The notes below the pieces were generated by a model. That model worked only from the letters and a program-made list of their open reading frames with translations. It was not told the DNA's origin and made no database searches. From [Phialemoniopsis] sp. UDSM-2020 (lineage: Eukaryota; Ascomycota; Sordariomycetes; Thyridiales; Thyridiaceae), in contig JAEILZ010000004.1 of the NCBI GenBank assembly GCA_018873225.1, positions 3,348,001-3,412,000 on the forward strand: a DNA stretch of 64,000 nt. Direction: 5' to 3'. Below are positions 11,901 to 21,695 of the stretch, piece after piece. Numbering within the stretch: the stretch's first letter is position 1; each line of letters opens with the position of its first letter. The position numbers and the translations under genes were made by a program.

Positions 11901-12587
11901 GAAGGGAGGGTAGTCGGCATGTTGCATGCGAGGAGAGGCGTGCACCGGCGGGCCGTAACCTGGACCATGGCTTCCTGCTGAAGTGCTAGGTGGAGGATAT
12001 GGCGCAGATGGTTCTCTCGAAGGGGGTGGCGGTCCTCCTAGCATGGACGAGATGGACATGGAGCTGCCTGTGCTTCCTGTCCTGGGCAGCGAACTCAGCG
12101 CAGGAAGTTCGCGACTCGATGGGAATGCCGATGGCGGACCAACGGACACTGGAGGAGGTCGTGGAGGTGGCAGGCCATAGCCACCCATGCTGTGACCGCC
12201 GGGACCTTGACCCGGCTGCGGAGGAGAGCCAGGGGGTGGCATCGGCCGGTTCAGTGATGCGGATGGCGGTAGTGATGATGAACTGGGATGTCGCGAGTGA
12301 CCGGAGGGTGTGTGGGAGGTCGGCTCGGATGTGTAGGATCGCGAGGGAGGATAGTAGGAGGTGTCGGAGAGGCGTCGCTGATGATCGGCGTAGGGAGGAT
12401 GATTTGCCGATTGACGCGGCTGCTGCTGGGGCGCATGCGACGAGGTGGGCGCGGAGGTGGCAGCTGGGGGAAATGGCGAGCGGCTGAAGAGGGGCGATGC
12501 GGCGCCGCGGGATGAGGAAAAGGGATGATGATGAGATGGCGGATGGGGAGGCGGTGGTTGAGACTGTGGTTGTTGTCTTGGATCCAT
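8922..12587 (-). CDS. RXT3: Rxt3, subunit of the Rpd3L histone deacetylase complex
   Basis: A long frame from ATG 12587 to TAG 8922. The N-terminal 600 residues are Pro/Gln/Ser-rich and disordered, with basic-acidic stretches such as RERQERDFELRERDRRDR. The folded part, around residues 790-1060, carries the Rxt3 domain: KPRHHLGDCLYEARL, PWDLIKGKENCTLTVKI, ERRAVWGTDVYTDDSDV and HAGWIRGEWSEDVDVDMLG. The tail is acidic and Lys/Glu-rich. In yeast Rxt3 is part of Rpd3L, acting on promoter chromatin in the nucleus. A 54-bp intron (10521-10468, GTATGT to TAG, with GCTAAC) is in frame and stop-free, so reading the DNA straight through gives 1,221 residues while splicing gives about 1,203. Poly-His tracts lie on both sides of the intron. 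Confidence 0.93.
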   Translation of the reverse strand: MDPRQQPQSQPPPPHPPSHHHPFSSSRGAASPLFSRSPFPPAATSAPTSSHAPQQQPRQSANHPPYADHQRRLSDTSYYPPSRSYTSEPTSHTPSGHSRHPSSSSLPPSASLNRPMPPPGSPPQPGQGPGGHSMGGYGLPPPRPPPVSVGPPSAFPSSRELPALSSLPRTGSTGSSMSISSMLGGPPPPSREPSAPYPPPSTSAGSHGPGYGPPVHASPRMQHADYPPFRRPQTPDHQRPYDARDPRAGGNAASPQQGMYGTPEVQRYGTPQAYGQRGPPPMSAADQAREQQARMGASMPPRPNSQPKSFTSGPPPPRHVDMGRPGPPEGIYGRREEYPPSAEYNPERPGRVLKYEDPRFMTERERQERDFELRERDRRDRAMSGGESNRPPHGMHQQQPDYLQRGQPPPYPPRNEREQGSWARPPYEHSRPYDPAGPHPRQPDYPPSSAPSYPGPAPYSHPPADRYPPSGPPPPHQSMPPSGPPPVQPYDSPERQRYGLPPQHQQPPRGRPLDDAPPPPSVAYNAASSLYDASRSRPMEEGPAQPGQPNRLLGIQEMNRKGRISPLPQAVQGAQPQISGPAGEPGIKSEFGRMFAGIGSGVGMGLSSPVATGAQLPFAAGGARRDEGEGPPQDVAPETNGKPANGRGKRRKLKEEDGKGDDDSTGRLTPVGGRTKRNKTHAHAHHHHQYVNNLANTLRAHANLSSSHHHHHHHHAEQTSSPGLTPFKNVKGSTPIPSPTGFGKDAVPAHHHHHHHAAPRSTPQTKAPVPQPPPVMPVPKLTISSRAVIDSVANKPRHHLGDCLYEARLKAARHCDPKTGRPPRYPYKTTPKPLPWDLIKGKENCTLTVKISKIHLTAAAREEITERRAVWGTDVYTDDSDVIAACIHAGWIRGEWSEDVDVDMLGLDDVDYQRANGNGKKNNHHEQQPIPEVLTEPPKTGPTPIPVDKDLHVTLLILPVLDKYSSTTRFGLRSREWGSTQGRDPYHKTHDGLSFMVMGIRWVTNGAGAQSRLRGKERRARMRLALREVEISRDVDPGRFADVVDARSVLVRPNPKKRPAPSGEDKGDRWKEAQREGSEGDKENRPLDGAAAQAERKAQSPSAPAVEPAGKSPEPEKEKVKAKDSVDKEPEKSSEEKPEPAEDAETKPTDAEQKDQPDEKAQEPDAGVATTDKDEAQSEKAKGDEPSTTATATETTEDPAKDAPAAEDKKPEEQQDVNMEQ

Positions 12588-13855
12588 TATGCCGAGTTTT
12601 TAGCTCCAAAAACAATGACGAGGATCCAAGATTCTGCAGCCTTGGGGAGGCTTGAGCTTCGCCTTGCGGCTCCTCCACCCAACCAAAATTGCGAGAACGC
12701 GCCGCGACTCGTCGTCGATCAAAGGTGGATACTCGCGCACCCAGGCCCTGGGGGCAGAAAGGATAAAGAGGACAATATTAGAGCAAAGCTTGCGTCGTCG
12801 AGTTGATGTATGGCTGTCGCATCGGGATGTGTGGTGTGCATGCGGAGGAGAGGAGGAGGAATGGCGATGCGCTGCTTTGTCGCAAAAGAAAGTGTCTGGG
12901 GAAGGGAAGTTTGGTGTGTGTGTGTGTGTGTTGTCAAGCTCTTTTGGCGGTGTCGCAGGCTGGGAAAAAATGGAGGACGAGAAAAAACTTCAAGGTTCGT
13001 GCTCTAGCCGTGCGCGTGGGCGGGAATCACTGCACTAGGCCCCAGCCAGCCAACACCAATGTAAGGTCGGGGAAAGCAAAGCTTGCAAAAGCTCGTGCTG
13101 CTTGTGCTGCGTGACCCGTCACTAGGAAAACTCTAGCAGGGCGGGACCAGGATTCGGACCATCAAAAGCTGGGATTTGCGAGATGGGGAAGCCTCAAATG
13201 GACTCCACTTGCTCATCGATTTGGTGCCACCGTCGCAATGCCAAAGGGCCAAAAGGGCAGAAATAGCGGCACAAACCAGTAAAAAGTCAGCCCGTCGTGG
13301 CAGGGATGCGCGGGAGGGACCACTAGCCAGCAGCCTTAGTCAGTGTTGGCGCCGGGGTGGTGTGCTCATTCTCCAGGGGTCTTGTTTTTGATGCAATGTT
13401 GGGCTGACGATGATCATTGATGATGCTCCAGATAAGAATGAGTGCTTCCCTCTGTCAAATAGAGGCATGTGAACGTCTGGCCTCGATCTACCATGTCTCA
13501 TTTGCATGCAGGCAGGCAGATGAGTCGAAAATTACGAGTTGAGTGTACGCACTCTCTCTGCATCTGCTCCCATTGCATCTTTCGGTCTGAAATGGCTGTG
13601 GGGCATGAGCAATCCAAGGACACCGGAAACGACCATTTGCAGCAACGTAACGGGAATGCGGGCGGCAAATCGTCCCCATGGGAGAAACAGGAACAGCACC
13701 GCTCTGAGTGGCCCAACCTGCCAAAGACGACGACTGGTCGAGGCTAAAGCAGATGCAAAACGCACGCACTTCTTCCGACGACCAAGCGTCCAGTGCAACT
13801 CTAAAAACGCCCCCCTCCCCGCGCAGACCAGACTTTTATTGCATCCCCATGACGC
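12588..13855. other. Intergenic region upstream of RXT3
   Basis: No gene supported. It holds a short (GT)n run at about 12913-12932 and is probably the RXT3 promoter. Confidence 0.4.
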
Positions 13856-14280
13856 TCAAAGCCGCGCATCCTGCAGCACCGAGTGAACGTACTGCAGCCC
13901 TCCATGGATGTCCGATGCACACGGCCCAAGTAAGCTTTCGATAGAGACCGCCCCATGACGAACACCTGACGCCGACGATCTTGCCGCTGTCATCTCAATT
14001 TTGATGACATGCATTAGACTGACAATGGAAACTAAAAGCTCGTGAATGTCTTGTTCATCAAGATCTGCACGCATCACATCCAGACCATCCTGTCCCGATC
14101 CTAGCCTGTCAAGTGGGTGTCGGAAAGGTTGACGGTTTTGGGTCAATTCCTACCCAAATCACTAACAAATTGAATGTTTCCATATGCTCTTAGGTAGTGG
14201 GATAATCCTGGGTGATCAGTTATGCATTGAGGTACATTCACGAGGAAAACTGTCAACTAATATGTCACCCACTTGCCTGT
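13856..14280 (-). pseudogene. Decayed paralogue of the coiled-coil gene near 52.5 kb
   Basis: Read on the minus strand, 14263-14163 encodes a segment containing DHPGLSHYLRAY and QFVSDL. It matches the intact segment DCPGLSHYLNAY...YQF at 52.8 kb, and the upstream residues (TVFLVNVPQCI against TVCLHDTPRFM) also align. The non-coding stretch after it (CAATTTGTTAGT, then CGTCAACCTTTCCGACACCC) is similar to the intron start and end at the other copy. An in-frame TAG lies just before the conserved segment. Downstream, an open stretch at 14146-13856 may be the divergent last exon. It is judged a relic because of the stop and loss of the upstream exons, though an unusual intron could rescue it. Confidence 0.5.
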
Positions 14281-14817
14281 CTTGCCTATTAAGCAAGCTG
14301 AAATTTATCAATCAGCGTTGTGGGGTTCCAATTGCCAAAAAGCCCACAGTGGACACGCCGCTGAGCCCGAAAGCACCCCAGAATGGACATCGCGGAAGCC
14401 GGAATCATCGCACAACATCCATGGATCCCCAACACCTGACCTTTCAACGGCCAGGGTTCAGTAGCGCAAATGAAGAAAAAGGGTTCTGCTCCCATCAGCG
14501 GCGCCCGCCTCGCGCCTCGCGCTCCCCAGCTCATCTCAGTAAATAAGCGAATACGGCTGTAACTCTACGCAGCGAGTGCTGCCACACGTAAACGTAGTGC
14601 CGTGCCTGTTCTCTGGCGCGACCCTTCGGGGATCGCCACTATTGCATCCCCGCCCATGCTCTGTTCTGTATTACTTGATACCGGGCCAAAAGGAAACAAA
14701 AGATAAGAGAAGAATGTCCAGATTATTCTCAAATTTCTTTGCGAATCCTCCTAATATTGAAAATATCACCCCTCAGAATAATTAGTTTCTCATGTCCTGG
14801 ACCGATCATGCTGAGGA
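14281..14817. other. Intergenic region
   Basis: No gene supported between the relic and the 3' end of the NACHT-ankyrin gene. Confidence 0.4.
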
Positions 14818-17800
14818 CTATGGTCCGGCGCCCTTCTGTAGCAGGCCCATGACAAGCTCCAGATACTTGTCCTGGAACGATGCCGATACTCCTCTACCCA
14901 GGTGCGCCCCTCTACTCTCGAAGTTCCAATGTATTTGGCTATCTTGAAGGAGCATCAGGAAGACTTCCGTGTGACCACAGGAGTACGCTGTGACTAGGGC
15001 CCTCTCAACAGCCTGTACACGGTCGTGGTCATCGATGAAACCGGCATCAGCGCTATGGTCAAGGAGCAATTGCACAACTTCCGCCTGGCCGCAAGCACTA
15101 GCTACCTGCAGAGCCATCGCCACGGCCCGGATGTAGTTAACACGGCGCACCTCGACATCGGAGTCATTCGCGGACCGCAGCAATAAAGAGACCACAAGCA
15201 CATGCCCTGACATCGCCGCACTGACCAAGGGCTCTTCGAAATAGCGGAAGTCGAGAGCAGCATAATCTACGCGATGTTCAATAAGTAGACGGGCAATCTC
15301 AACATGGCCCACACGCCCGGCGACCTCGAGCGGGTGCGGGTCCCTGGGATGATACCCTTCCTCGTCTGGGATCACGGTACCGCGGTCGAGCAGCAACCGC
15401 ACCACCCCCTCGTGGCCTCTTGTCACTGCCTGCAGCAGTGGCTCTCTGGCATCCGTCGCATCAGCTCCATAGTCGAGCAACAGCCGGACGATCCCCTCGT
15501 TGCCTCCTGCTGCCGCCTGCAGCAGTGGCTCTTTGGCATCTGTCGCATCGGCTCCATAATCGAGCAACAGCCGGACGATCCCCTCGTAGCCTCTCGCCGC
15601 CGCCCGCAGCAGTGTCTCTCTAGCATCTGTCGTATCGGCTCCATAGTCGAGGAGCACATGGACCACCCCCTCGTAGCCTCCGAACACGGCCTGCTGCAGT
15701 AGCCTTGTGGACCGCGTCGCATCGGCCCCGTACTCGAGCAGAAGCCGGACTATTGCCGCACAGCCCCTATCTACGGAGCAGGATAGCGCATTGTGATCAG
15801 GATGGAAGGAGTGATTTGGGTCGGCGCCCTTGTCCAGGAGTATGCGAACTTTCGCCTCGTCGTCCCGTTTGCACGCTTGTATTAGGGGGTTCGAGCTGTG
15901 GGCTCGATGCCCATTGAGTAGGTCATAATGGCGGGGGTCACATCCAGAGCCTGGCTCGCGGGACGGCAACGGGTCGAGGAGGTCATTCCAGATATCCAGA
16001 TCGTCGAGCATCGCTCTTACAAGACGGGACGGCGTCGGAAAGGAAGTGTCCTTCGTCGTGAGCCCGGTCAGTGTCCAGACCCAATTGCGAAAAATGGCGT
16101 CGTCGCCTTCAAACAGGCGGATCACAAACGAACGCAGCTGGACAGACGTCTTATGGCCGAGGTGGTAGTGCCTGGACCACTCGGTCGCCGCGTACCGAAA
16201 TAAGGGGTAGCTCTCCTCAATAGCCAAAAGATCGACGGGGGTCTCCAGCACGTAAGACAGGCATAGTATTGCCATTTCCGTATTTGCTTCTCTTCTTTGG
16301 ACTCGGAATCTGGCTGTTGCACGCTCAGACTCCAGATATTCCTGCACCGAAAAGTGTGCTAGTCGAACTAGACAATCTGTGACTGTGCCCAACGGACGAG
16401 GACCATGAAGCTGAGATCCCTCGATCTCAACAAGACCGGGGCAGATGCGAAGAATCTCATCCGCACCAAAAAGCCGGGCATCGGTATTCAGCCGCGGGCT
16501 GTCACCCATTTCGATTGCCACGGCGTCGATGAGTTCGGGGACCTTCAGGGGCCTTGTAGCACAGCACAAAACGCTGAGAATCCGTACAGCGTGCTCCACA
16601 GAGTCCGGGTCAATTCTAGAGAGCATCTGTTCGTAACTTTTGTCTAGGCTGCGCGGAAGTGTTTTTAGCAAATGGTCGAGTTGCTGTTTGCTGCCAGGGC
16701 ATGATGCGAGCGTTAGGAATTGACATTCCACCCAACGAAATCTACAATCGATCCCAGTCAGCAAAGGAGGCTTATTGGTTCTTGGGACAAAACTGACATG
16801 CCCTCTGCTCGCAATGTGAGCGCCTCTTTGATATCGCTGTGATACTTTCTCCATCTCTGCATCTGAGGTGTAGTTTCGAGATAAGCCTGTATGTAGGCAG
16901 TAATATCTTCATTGACAGATTCGTTCCGCAAAGAAATGATACTATCGTCATCGAGGCGGAGGCTATCTCGAAACCATTCTCGGATGTCAATTTCGTCGCG
17001 GCTTGTCGCAATAAGGTGCAATTTTTGTGGTAAGTATCTCCAAAGGTCATGCACTGTTTGCAGTACGTCGTGCCGATGCTGTTCTCGTGGGCTTTCATCT
17101 AGAGCATCGAGGAACACGTAGACCTGCTTGAATACGTGTATGACTTCTTTCAAACCATCAACAAGGACATCATTTGATGGCAGCCCTCCGTTTGAACCAT
17201 CTTTTATACGCGTAAGTATCTCATGGCCATTGTCAAGCTGAGTTGCCAGTTGGAAAAGCAAAGCCCGAAGCATCGCCGAGGTGTCCTGTTTGGTATGATC
17301 ATGGAAAGAAAAAAAGAAATAAGCAAATCCGATGTCGTGGTTTGACTGTTGATGATGCAAGGTACGCTGTATAGCTGTCGAGCATAGTACCGTCTTACCA
17401 CACCCGGCGAAGCCATTGAGCCAGAGAAACGAGGATGGTTGGTTAATCCAGGCTTGGAATGAATTCCCGTTAACGAACCAGAGCCCCGTGCCCGCCTGCG
17501 AAACTTTGCAAGCATTGTTGTAGTCGACTGTTGCATCTGGAACTTGCAGCCATGTGCGGATGTCATTGATTCTTTGGCCTGCTCGTTCGGTCTCTAATGA
17601 CTTTGCGGTGTCTGCAACACTGTCACGGATCTGATCAACCCCCCGCTGCGTCAGAAGTTGTAGACCCAAAGATAAGTGAGAGACGACCTCTTCAATGTTC
17701 TCGTCAATTTTATAGAGTGTGCTTTGCCTGAAAGGATATGACACACGGTAAGCCGCTGTACGGGTAATGGCTCGGACGTCTTCGGTATGTTGTATCTTGA

Positions 17801-18074
17801 ACTTTTGAGCTTTTTTAGCCAGTTTATCGACGAAGACCTTGCATTCCTCGATTGTTTGGGCAATCTTCGCAACTAGTGGCCGCTGTTCGATTGGAAAGGC
17901 GCGTCTTGTCAGGCCGTCAAACTCATCCAACAGGCCCAAAAGACGTTGTAGTTTTGCTTGAGCGTTCGTGATATCAGATGTCTGATCCTTACACGCCGAG
18001 TAGAAGTCGATCAGGACTTTGGCCACTTGGATGCCCAGCGAGACAACGCCGACCGCGGTGCTGGCGACTTCCAT
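14818..18074 (-). CDS. NACHT-ankyrin STAND protein (fungal NLR-like)
   Basis: Two exons, 18074-16798 and 16741-14818, are separated by a 56-bp intron (GTCAGT to TGTAG with GCTGAC) and give about 1,066 residues. Residues 1-130 (MEVASTAVGVVSLGIQVAKV...) resemble the helical N-terminal domain of fungal STAND proteins. The NACHT NTPase has Walker A GFAGCGKT near residue 230, Walker B VYVFLDALDE and LIATSRDE. After the intron comes the winged-helix-like region (FRWVECQF, LPRSLDKSYEQML, LAHFSVQEYL). The last third is ankyrin repeats, including four consecutive 29-residue units of high mutual identity. Such proteins are candidate non-self receptors and regulators of incompatibility. The start is the ATG before EVASTAV; eight more open codons upstream begin only with TTG. 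Confidence 0.92.
15364..15711 (-). repeat. Four tandem 87-bp ankyrin units inside the NACHT gene
   Basis: Four consecutive units of exactly 87 bp (29 codons) repeat the pattern LLQAAAGGNEGIVRLLLDYG followed by ADATD. The two central units are nearly identical at DNA level. The unit is four residues shorter than the usual 33-residue ankyrin repeat. Boundaries are approximate. Confidence 0.85.
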
Positions 18075-18464
18075 CGCGAAGGCGACGAAGGGCAGCAAAC
18101 AATAGCGATGAAGAGCTAGACATCAATGAGTGTCATTCTGATAGACAGAGACGAGGTTTTTTCCACATTGTTGTACCTTGCGGAAATCTTGAGCGTGGGC
18201 TGTATCATGGCCAGGAAATTGCTTATTGGAGGCTGAGTCCGCGAGGGGTGCCACCCCCGCCTCTTCAGCCAGTCATATTCGAAGCTTGAGATGGCAGCAG
18301 ACTTGGACTGTGAAAGCCCAGGCAAGGCGGACATAACAGACAGTATGACGAGGTTCATTTTGATACTTGTTTGACTGATTGAGATGTTGATCGATGCTGG
18401 GTCCACTGTATACTGGGTGGTAGCTACATAAGCTAGAATAAGGCACCATTCCATTATTATCCTA
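18075..18464. other. Promoter region of NACHT-ankyrin gene
   Basis: Contains a minus-strand open frame, 18116-18454, without recognisable features. It is probably leader or promoter sequence. Confidence 0.35.
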
Positions 18465-18536
18465 GGGCGCGTGGCCTAATGGTAAGGCGTTTGATTTCGG
18501 CTCAAAAGATTGTGTGTTCGAATCGCACCGCGCTCG
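18465..18536 (+). tRNA. tRNA-Arg (anticodon TCG)
   Basis: A 72-nt intronless cloverleaf. The acceptor stem GGGCGCG pairs with CGCGCTC with one G-U pair. The D arm is GCC/GGC around TAATGGTAA, the anticodon stem TTTGA/TCAAA holds loop TTTCGGC with anticodon TCG, and the T arm GTGTG/CGCAC encloses TTCGAAT. The discriminator base is G. It decodes CGA. It lies in the short spacer upstream of the NACHT-ankyrin gene. Confidence 0.95.
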
Positions 18537-19046
18537 AAGAAATTACATTTTTGCATGTTTGTTCACCTGCGCTATTTCCTTTTTGCAATTTCACATGCTC
18601 TCGCGATAGTCATATTATTTTAATATTCTTGACTTGGGTTTGATTTTCCGGAAGTGACTGTTACGAGGTGAGACGGGCATCGCAGACAAAGCTTTTCCTC
18701 GGTCGCGTTTGTGGCTTTGGACAGCGCAAATCCCTTGCGACAGACCGCCCAGCAAAATCGAAGGAAACTGGTCACCTTCCTGTGCACCACAGAGCAAAGT
18801 CTTCATTATATATACAATATTTATATCGCACTGACATCACATCTAGCAAAGGTCCAAACTCTCGAACGCCCCAGTACCCAAACAAAAACCCAAAAGTTCC
18901 TCCTACATGCCCAAAAGTGCTAAAACACAAGTAGCCTTTCCCAAAATATTCCATCGCTATATACCAAAAAGTTCAAGGGAGGGGTATTTAATAAGAGTAT
19001 TTATAGACAGTGATTATTTATAACCTTTTGATTACTTCCCCTCATG
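18537..19046. other. AT-rich intergenic region
   Basis: About 500 bp of AT-rich DNA between the tRNA and the 3' end of the Zn2Cys6 gene, with no gene visible. Confidence 0.4.
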
Positions 19047-21695
19047 TCATAAAAAGTCCATGATGGACACCTTGCGCCCGCCGCTGCCCGTGCTCGCGTT
19101 GTCGCCGTCGCCCGCCTGGATCATGGCGTACTCGAGGTCGTCCCGCCCGCTGTTGAAGTAGTGCCCGCCGTTGTGGTTCGGGTCCTGCAGCGGCGGGTGG
19201 TGAGAGTGGTGGTGGTGCCCGCCTCCTCCTGCGCCGTTGCTCGGCGGTAGGGGCGGTGGGGGTAAGGCGCCATTGATGGGCCCTTGCTGCATTGGCGGCA
19301 ATGGTGCCGGAGCGACAGGCATGACCGACGCCGGGGCCTGCGGTAAGGGCTGCGGCGGCCCGGCGTTCTGCTGCTGCACCATGTGATGCGGCTGCGGCCC
19401 CGTCGACACGGCCCTCGACGCCGGACCGGACCCACCGGGTGCTTTTGTCAGCGGCCCGTTGGGCAGCGACGACCTGTCGAGCCCCGACGACCCAGGCGTC
19501 AGCTCGTCGCCCTCGTCGAGCACGATGCGGAACACGCTGCCGCGGCCCAACACCTGCTCCGTGACCTCGGTGAGCCCGACGCGGATGGCGTGCACCCACG
19601 CGCGCTCCGACTCGGTGAGCACGTGGCGCGCCGCGGCGCTCGCGGCGGCCTGGGCGTGGGACGAGGATTGGCGGCCGGTGGGGTCGTACATGGACGGCGG
19701 CGGGGCGGGCGCCTGGTGGCTCGCCGACGAGGCGACGATGGACGCAAGCTGGCGCGTGATGGCGGCGGCGCGGTGGGCCTGGGTGAAGTGCCGCGGGAAA
19801 GCCTCCATCATGTCGGCCACGATGGAGACCTCCTCGCGCATGCTGCCGATGGGAAGCGGGGTTTGGTCCCCGCTCGCGCTGCCGCCGCCCTGTTGGCCTG
19901 GGCCTGGGTGCTGCGCCGAGAGGAAGCAGTGCAGGAAGATCATGCAGACGGGGAGCAGCCGGCAGAGGGTGATGTGGTTGAGCGGGAGCTGGCGGTGCTG
20001 GAAGCGCACGGCGTTGGCCTGCACATGCTTCTGTGTGATGGAGAGGAGCTCGGCCTTGGAGAGGAGGGATGATGTCGGGTTGAAGTGGGAAGGGTAGTAG
20101 AGCAGCAGCAGCAAATTGTAGTAGCGCGCCGCGAGCCACGATATGCGGATGTGAATGCGGATGTCATCGGTCTCGGCGGACCGCAGCAGGCAGCCGTTGC
20201 TGTACCAGTCCTCGATCTCGGTGCGCAGATTAGTCACGATGGTGCGCCGGTCCGAGTGCGTGAGCGACGATATGCTCGTGCGCTCGCGCAGGTGTACCTG
20301 GTGGATGACCTTGTCCTCGAGCTTGCGCAGCTGGATGATGTGTCGCGCCACCTGCAGCATCGACATGTACTCGCTGCAGTCGGGCGAGGCGAACTCCTCG
20401 ACCGTGATGCCGGGTAGGGGCACGTTCATGTTCGCGTCGTTGAGCGCCACGGGCATGCCGGCCGACGCGGCGACCATGCGGTCGAGCACGTATATACTCC
20501 AGAAGAGCCGATGGTTCCGTTCTATTTCAGCAGGAGACAGACCTTTGTCGGCCAGATCTCGCTGCGTGAGGCCTAGTCGTATGGCTTGGCGGGCAAGCAT
20601 GTCGACAATCGGTCGAGTAGAGAAGCCCCTGGGGTCTGAGACTGAGTAGATGGCAAGGAGTAATAGAATCTGCACCGTGTCGGTTGTCTCTTGAACCAGA
20701 CACTCGGAGAGCACCTCCTTGTACTCGACCTCGAAGCTAAGATCTATGTTAGGAGGCACCTGGCCCGCGCGCTGTAGAGTCGTGTAGCCAATGGCCATAA
20801 TTAAATAGACAATGATAGAGTCCGCATCGCGCTCCTTCATCGAAAAGACGCGACCGCCCTCCGCCTCGAGAGTGGCGAGGATTCTATTCCTGTCCACGAA
20901 AGGGTAGGCACGGTTCACATCTCTGAAGTAGGCGTCGACAAAGATGCGCCCTGTCTGCTCCTCGGGCCGCTCAGGCAGCACGTGAAGAACAACGTCGTCC
21001 GCCGGCCTGTCGCCCGACGTGCTCATGCTCTCGAGCCGCACGCGCTTCAACGGCGGGCCGTTGGGGCTGTTGGCGTCGCCCATGGTGCTCGACTCGTCGT
21101 CGAGGCGGCGGCCCCTCGAGCGGAACGACAGCGTCGGCGAGTCGTGGTGGCTGGGCACCGAACCCGCCGCGCTGTTGCCCGGCGAGGGCCCGACGGTCTT
21201 GTCGGCGATCTCGGCCAGGTCTGTCCCCGTGGCGAGCTGCTGGATGGCCTGGTCCCTGCCGAGCAGGTGGCGCTGGTTGATGAAGCTCTCGACCCAGGCG
21301 AGGCGGGCGCGCAGCTCCGAGGTGCTGGCGGGCGTGACGGTGGCCAGGGAGCACTTGAGCCCCGCGGCGGCGCAGGTGGTGCACTCGGGCGGGGTCTTGG
21401 AGCACTTCTTCTTGAAGTGCCGGCAGCGGTCGCAGGCGATGATCCGGCCGGCGCTTGGCGGCGGCGGGGGAGGAGGACCTGGGCTGGGGTCGGCGGAGCC
21501 TACCTTGGGCGTCCGCATCGGGGTGCCGGCTGGGGCGTTGGGGTTGGACGGCGCTGATGTGGGAGGCGCCGAGCCTGCTGCCGCCGCGGCTGCCGTTGCA
21601 GAAGAGGAAGAGGAGACAGACGGCGCGCTGGCGGACGGGAGCCGCACCCGGAATCGGTCCATGTGCGACTCCATGGCCTGGGTAGGGCTGGCCAT
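19047..21695 (-). CDS. Zn2Cys6 transcription factor with fungal regulatory middle domain
   Basis: An intronless frame of 882 residues. After a low-complexity Ser/Ala/Pro N-terminus, the zinc cluster CDRCRHFKKKCSK...C..C...GLKC lies at about residues 88-115. It is followed by a short helical linker (ARLAWVESFINQRHLLG). The middle homology domain spans roughly residues 255-560 (IFVDAYFRDVNRAYPFVDR, RLFWSIYVLDRMVAASAG, FASPDCSEYM). The C-terminus is rich in Pro, Gly and His and ends in the compact motif KVSIMDFL. It is a nuclear DNA-binding regulator; the target genes cannot be read from the sequence. The first ATG of the frame is used. Confidence 0.92.
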   Translation of the reverse strand: MASPTQAMESHMDRFRVRLPSASAPSVSSSSSATAAAAAAGSAPPTSAPSNPNAPAGTPMRTPKVGSADPSPGPPPPPPPSAGRIIACDRCRHFKKKCSKTPPECTTCAAAGLKCSLATVTPASTSELRARLAWVESFINQRHLLGRDQAIQQLATGTDLAEIADKTVGPSPGNSAAGSVPSHHDSPTLSFRSRGRRLDDESSTMGDANSPNGPPLKRVRLESMSTSGDRPADDVVLHVLPERPEEQTGRIFVDAYFRDVNRAYPFVDRNRILATLEAEGGRVFSMKERDADSIIVYLIMAIGYTTLQRAGQVPPNIDLSFEVEYKEVLSECLVQETTDTVQILLLLAIYSVSDPRGFSTRPIVDMLARQAIRLGLTQRDLADKGLSPAEIERNHRLFWSIYVLDRMVAASAGMPVALNDANMNVPLPGITVEEFASPDCSEYMSMLQVARHIIQLRKLEDKVIHQVHLRERTSISSLTHSDRRTIVTNLRTEIEDWYSNGCLLRSAETDDIRIHIRISWLAARYYNLLLLLYYPSHFNPTSSLLSKAELLSITQKHVQANAVRFQHRQLPLNHITLCRLLPVCMIFLHCFLSAQHPGPGQQGGGSASGDQTPLPIGSMREEVSIVADMMEAFPRHFTQAHRAAAITRQLASIVASSASHQAPAPPPSMYDPTGRQSSSHAQAAASAAARHVLTESERAWVHAIRVGLTEVTEQVLGRGSVFRIVLDEGDELTPGSSGLDRSSLPNGPLTKAPGGSGPASRAVSTGPQPHHMVQQQNAGPPQPLPQAPASVMPVAPAPLPPMQQGPINGALPPPPLPPSNGAGGGGHHHHSHHPPLQDPNHNGGHYFNSGRDDLEYAMIQAGDGDNASTGSGGRKVSIMDFL

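Noticed and set aside
12913..12932. (GT)n run upstream of RXT3
   Set aside because: A simple microsatellite with no sign of function.
14160..14280. Idea that the sequence shared between 14.2 kb and 52.8 kb is a transposon end
   Set aside because: The similarity follows codons and an intron rather than a terminal repeat, and no target-site duplication was seen.
18116..18454. 112-codon frame just upstream of the NACHT-ankyrin gene, considered as a first exon or small secreted protein
   Set aside because: It has no splice connection in frame with the main gene, and its hydrophobic part is too short and late for a clear signal peptide.
19042..20139. 365-codon minus-strand frame inside the Zn2Cys6 gene
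   Set aside because: It is an out-of-frame reading of the same strand with biased Arg/Pro/His composition.
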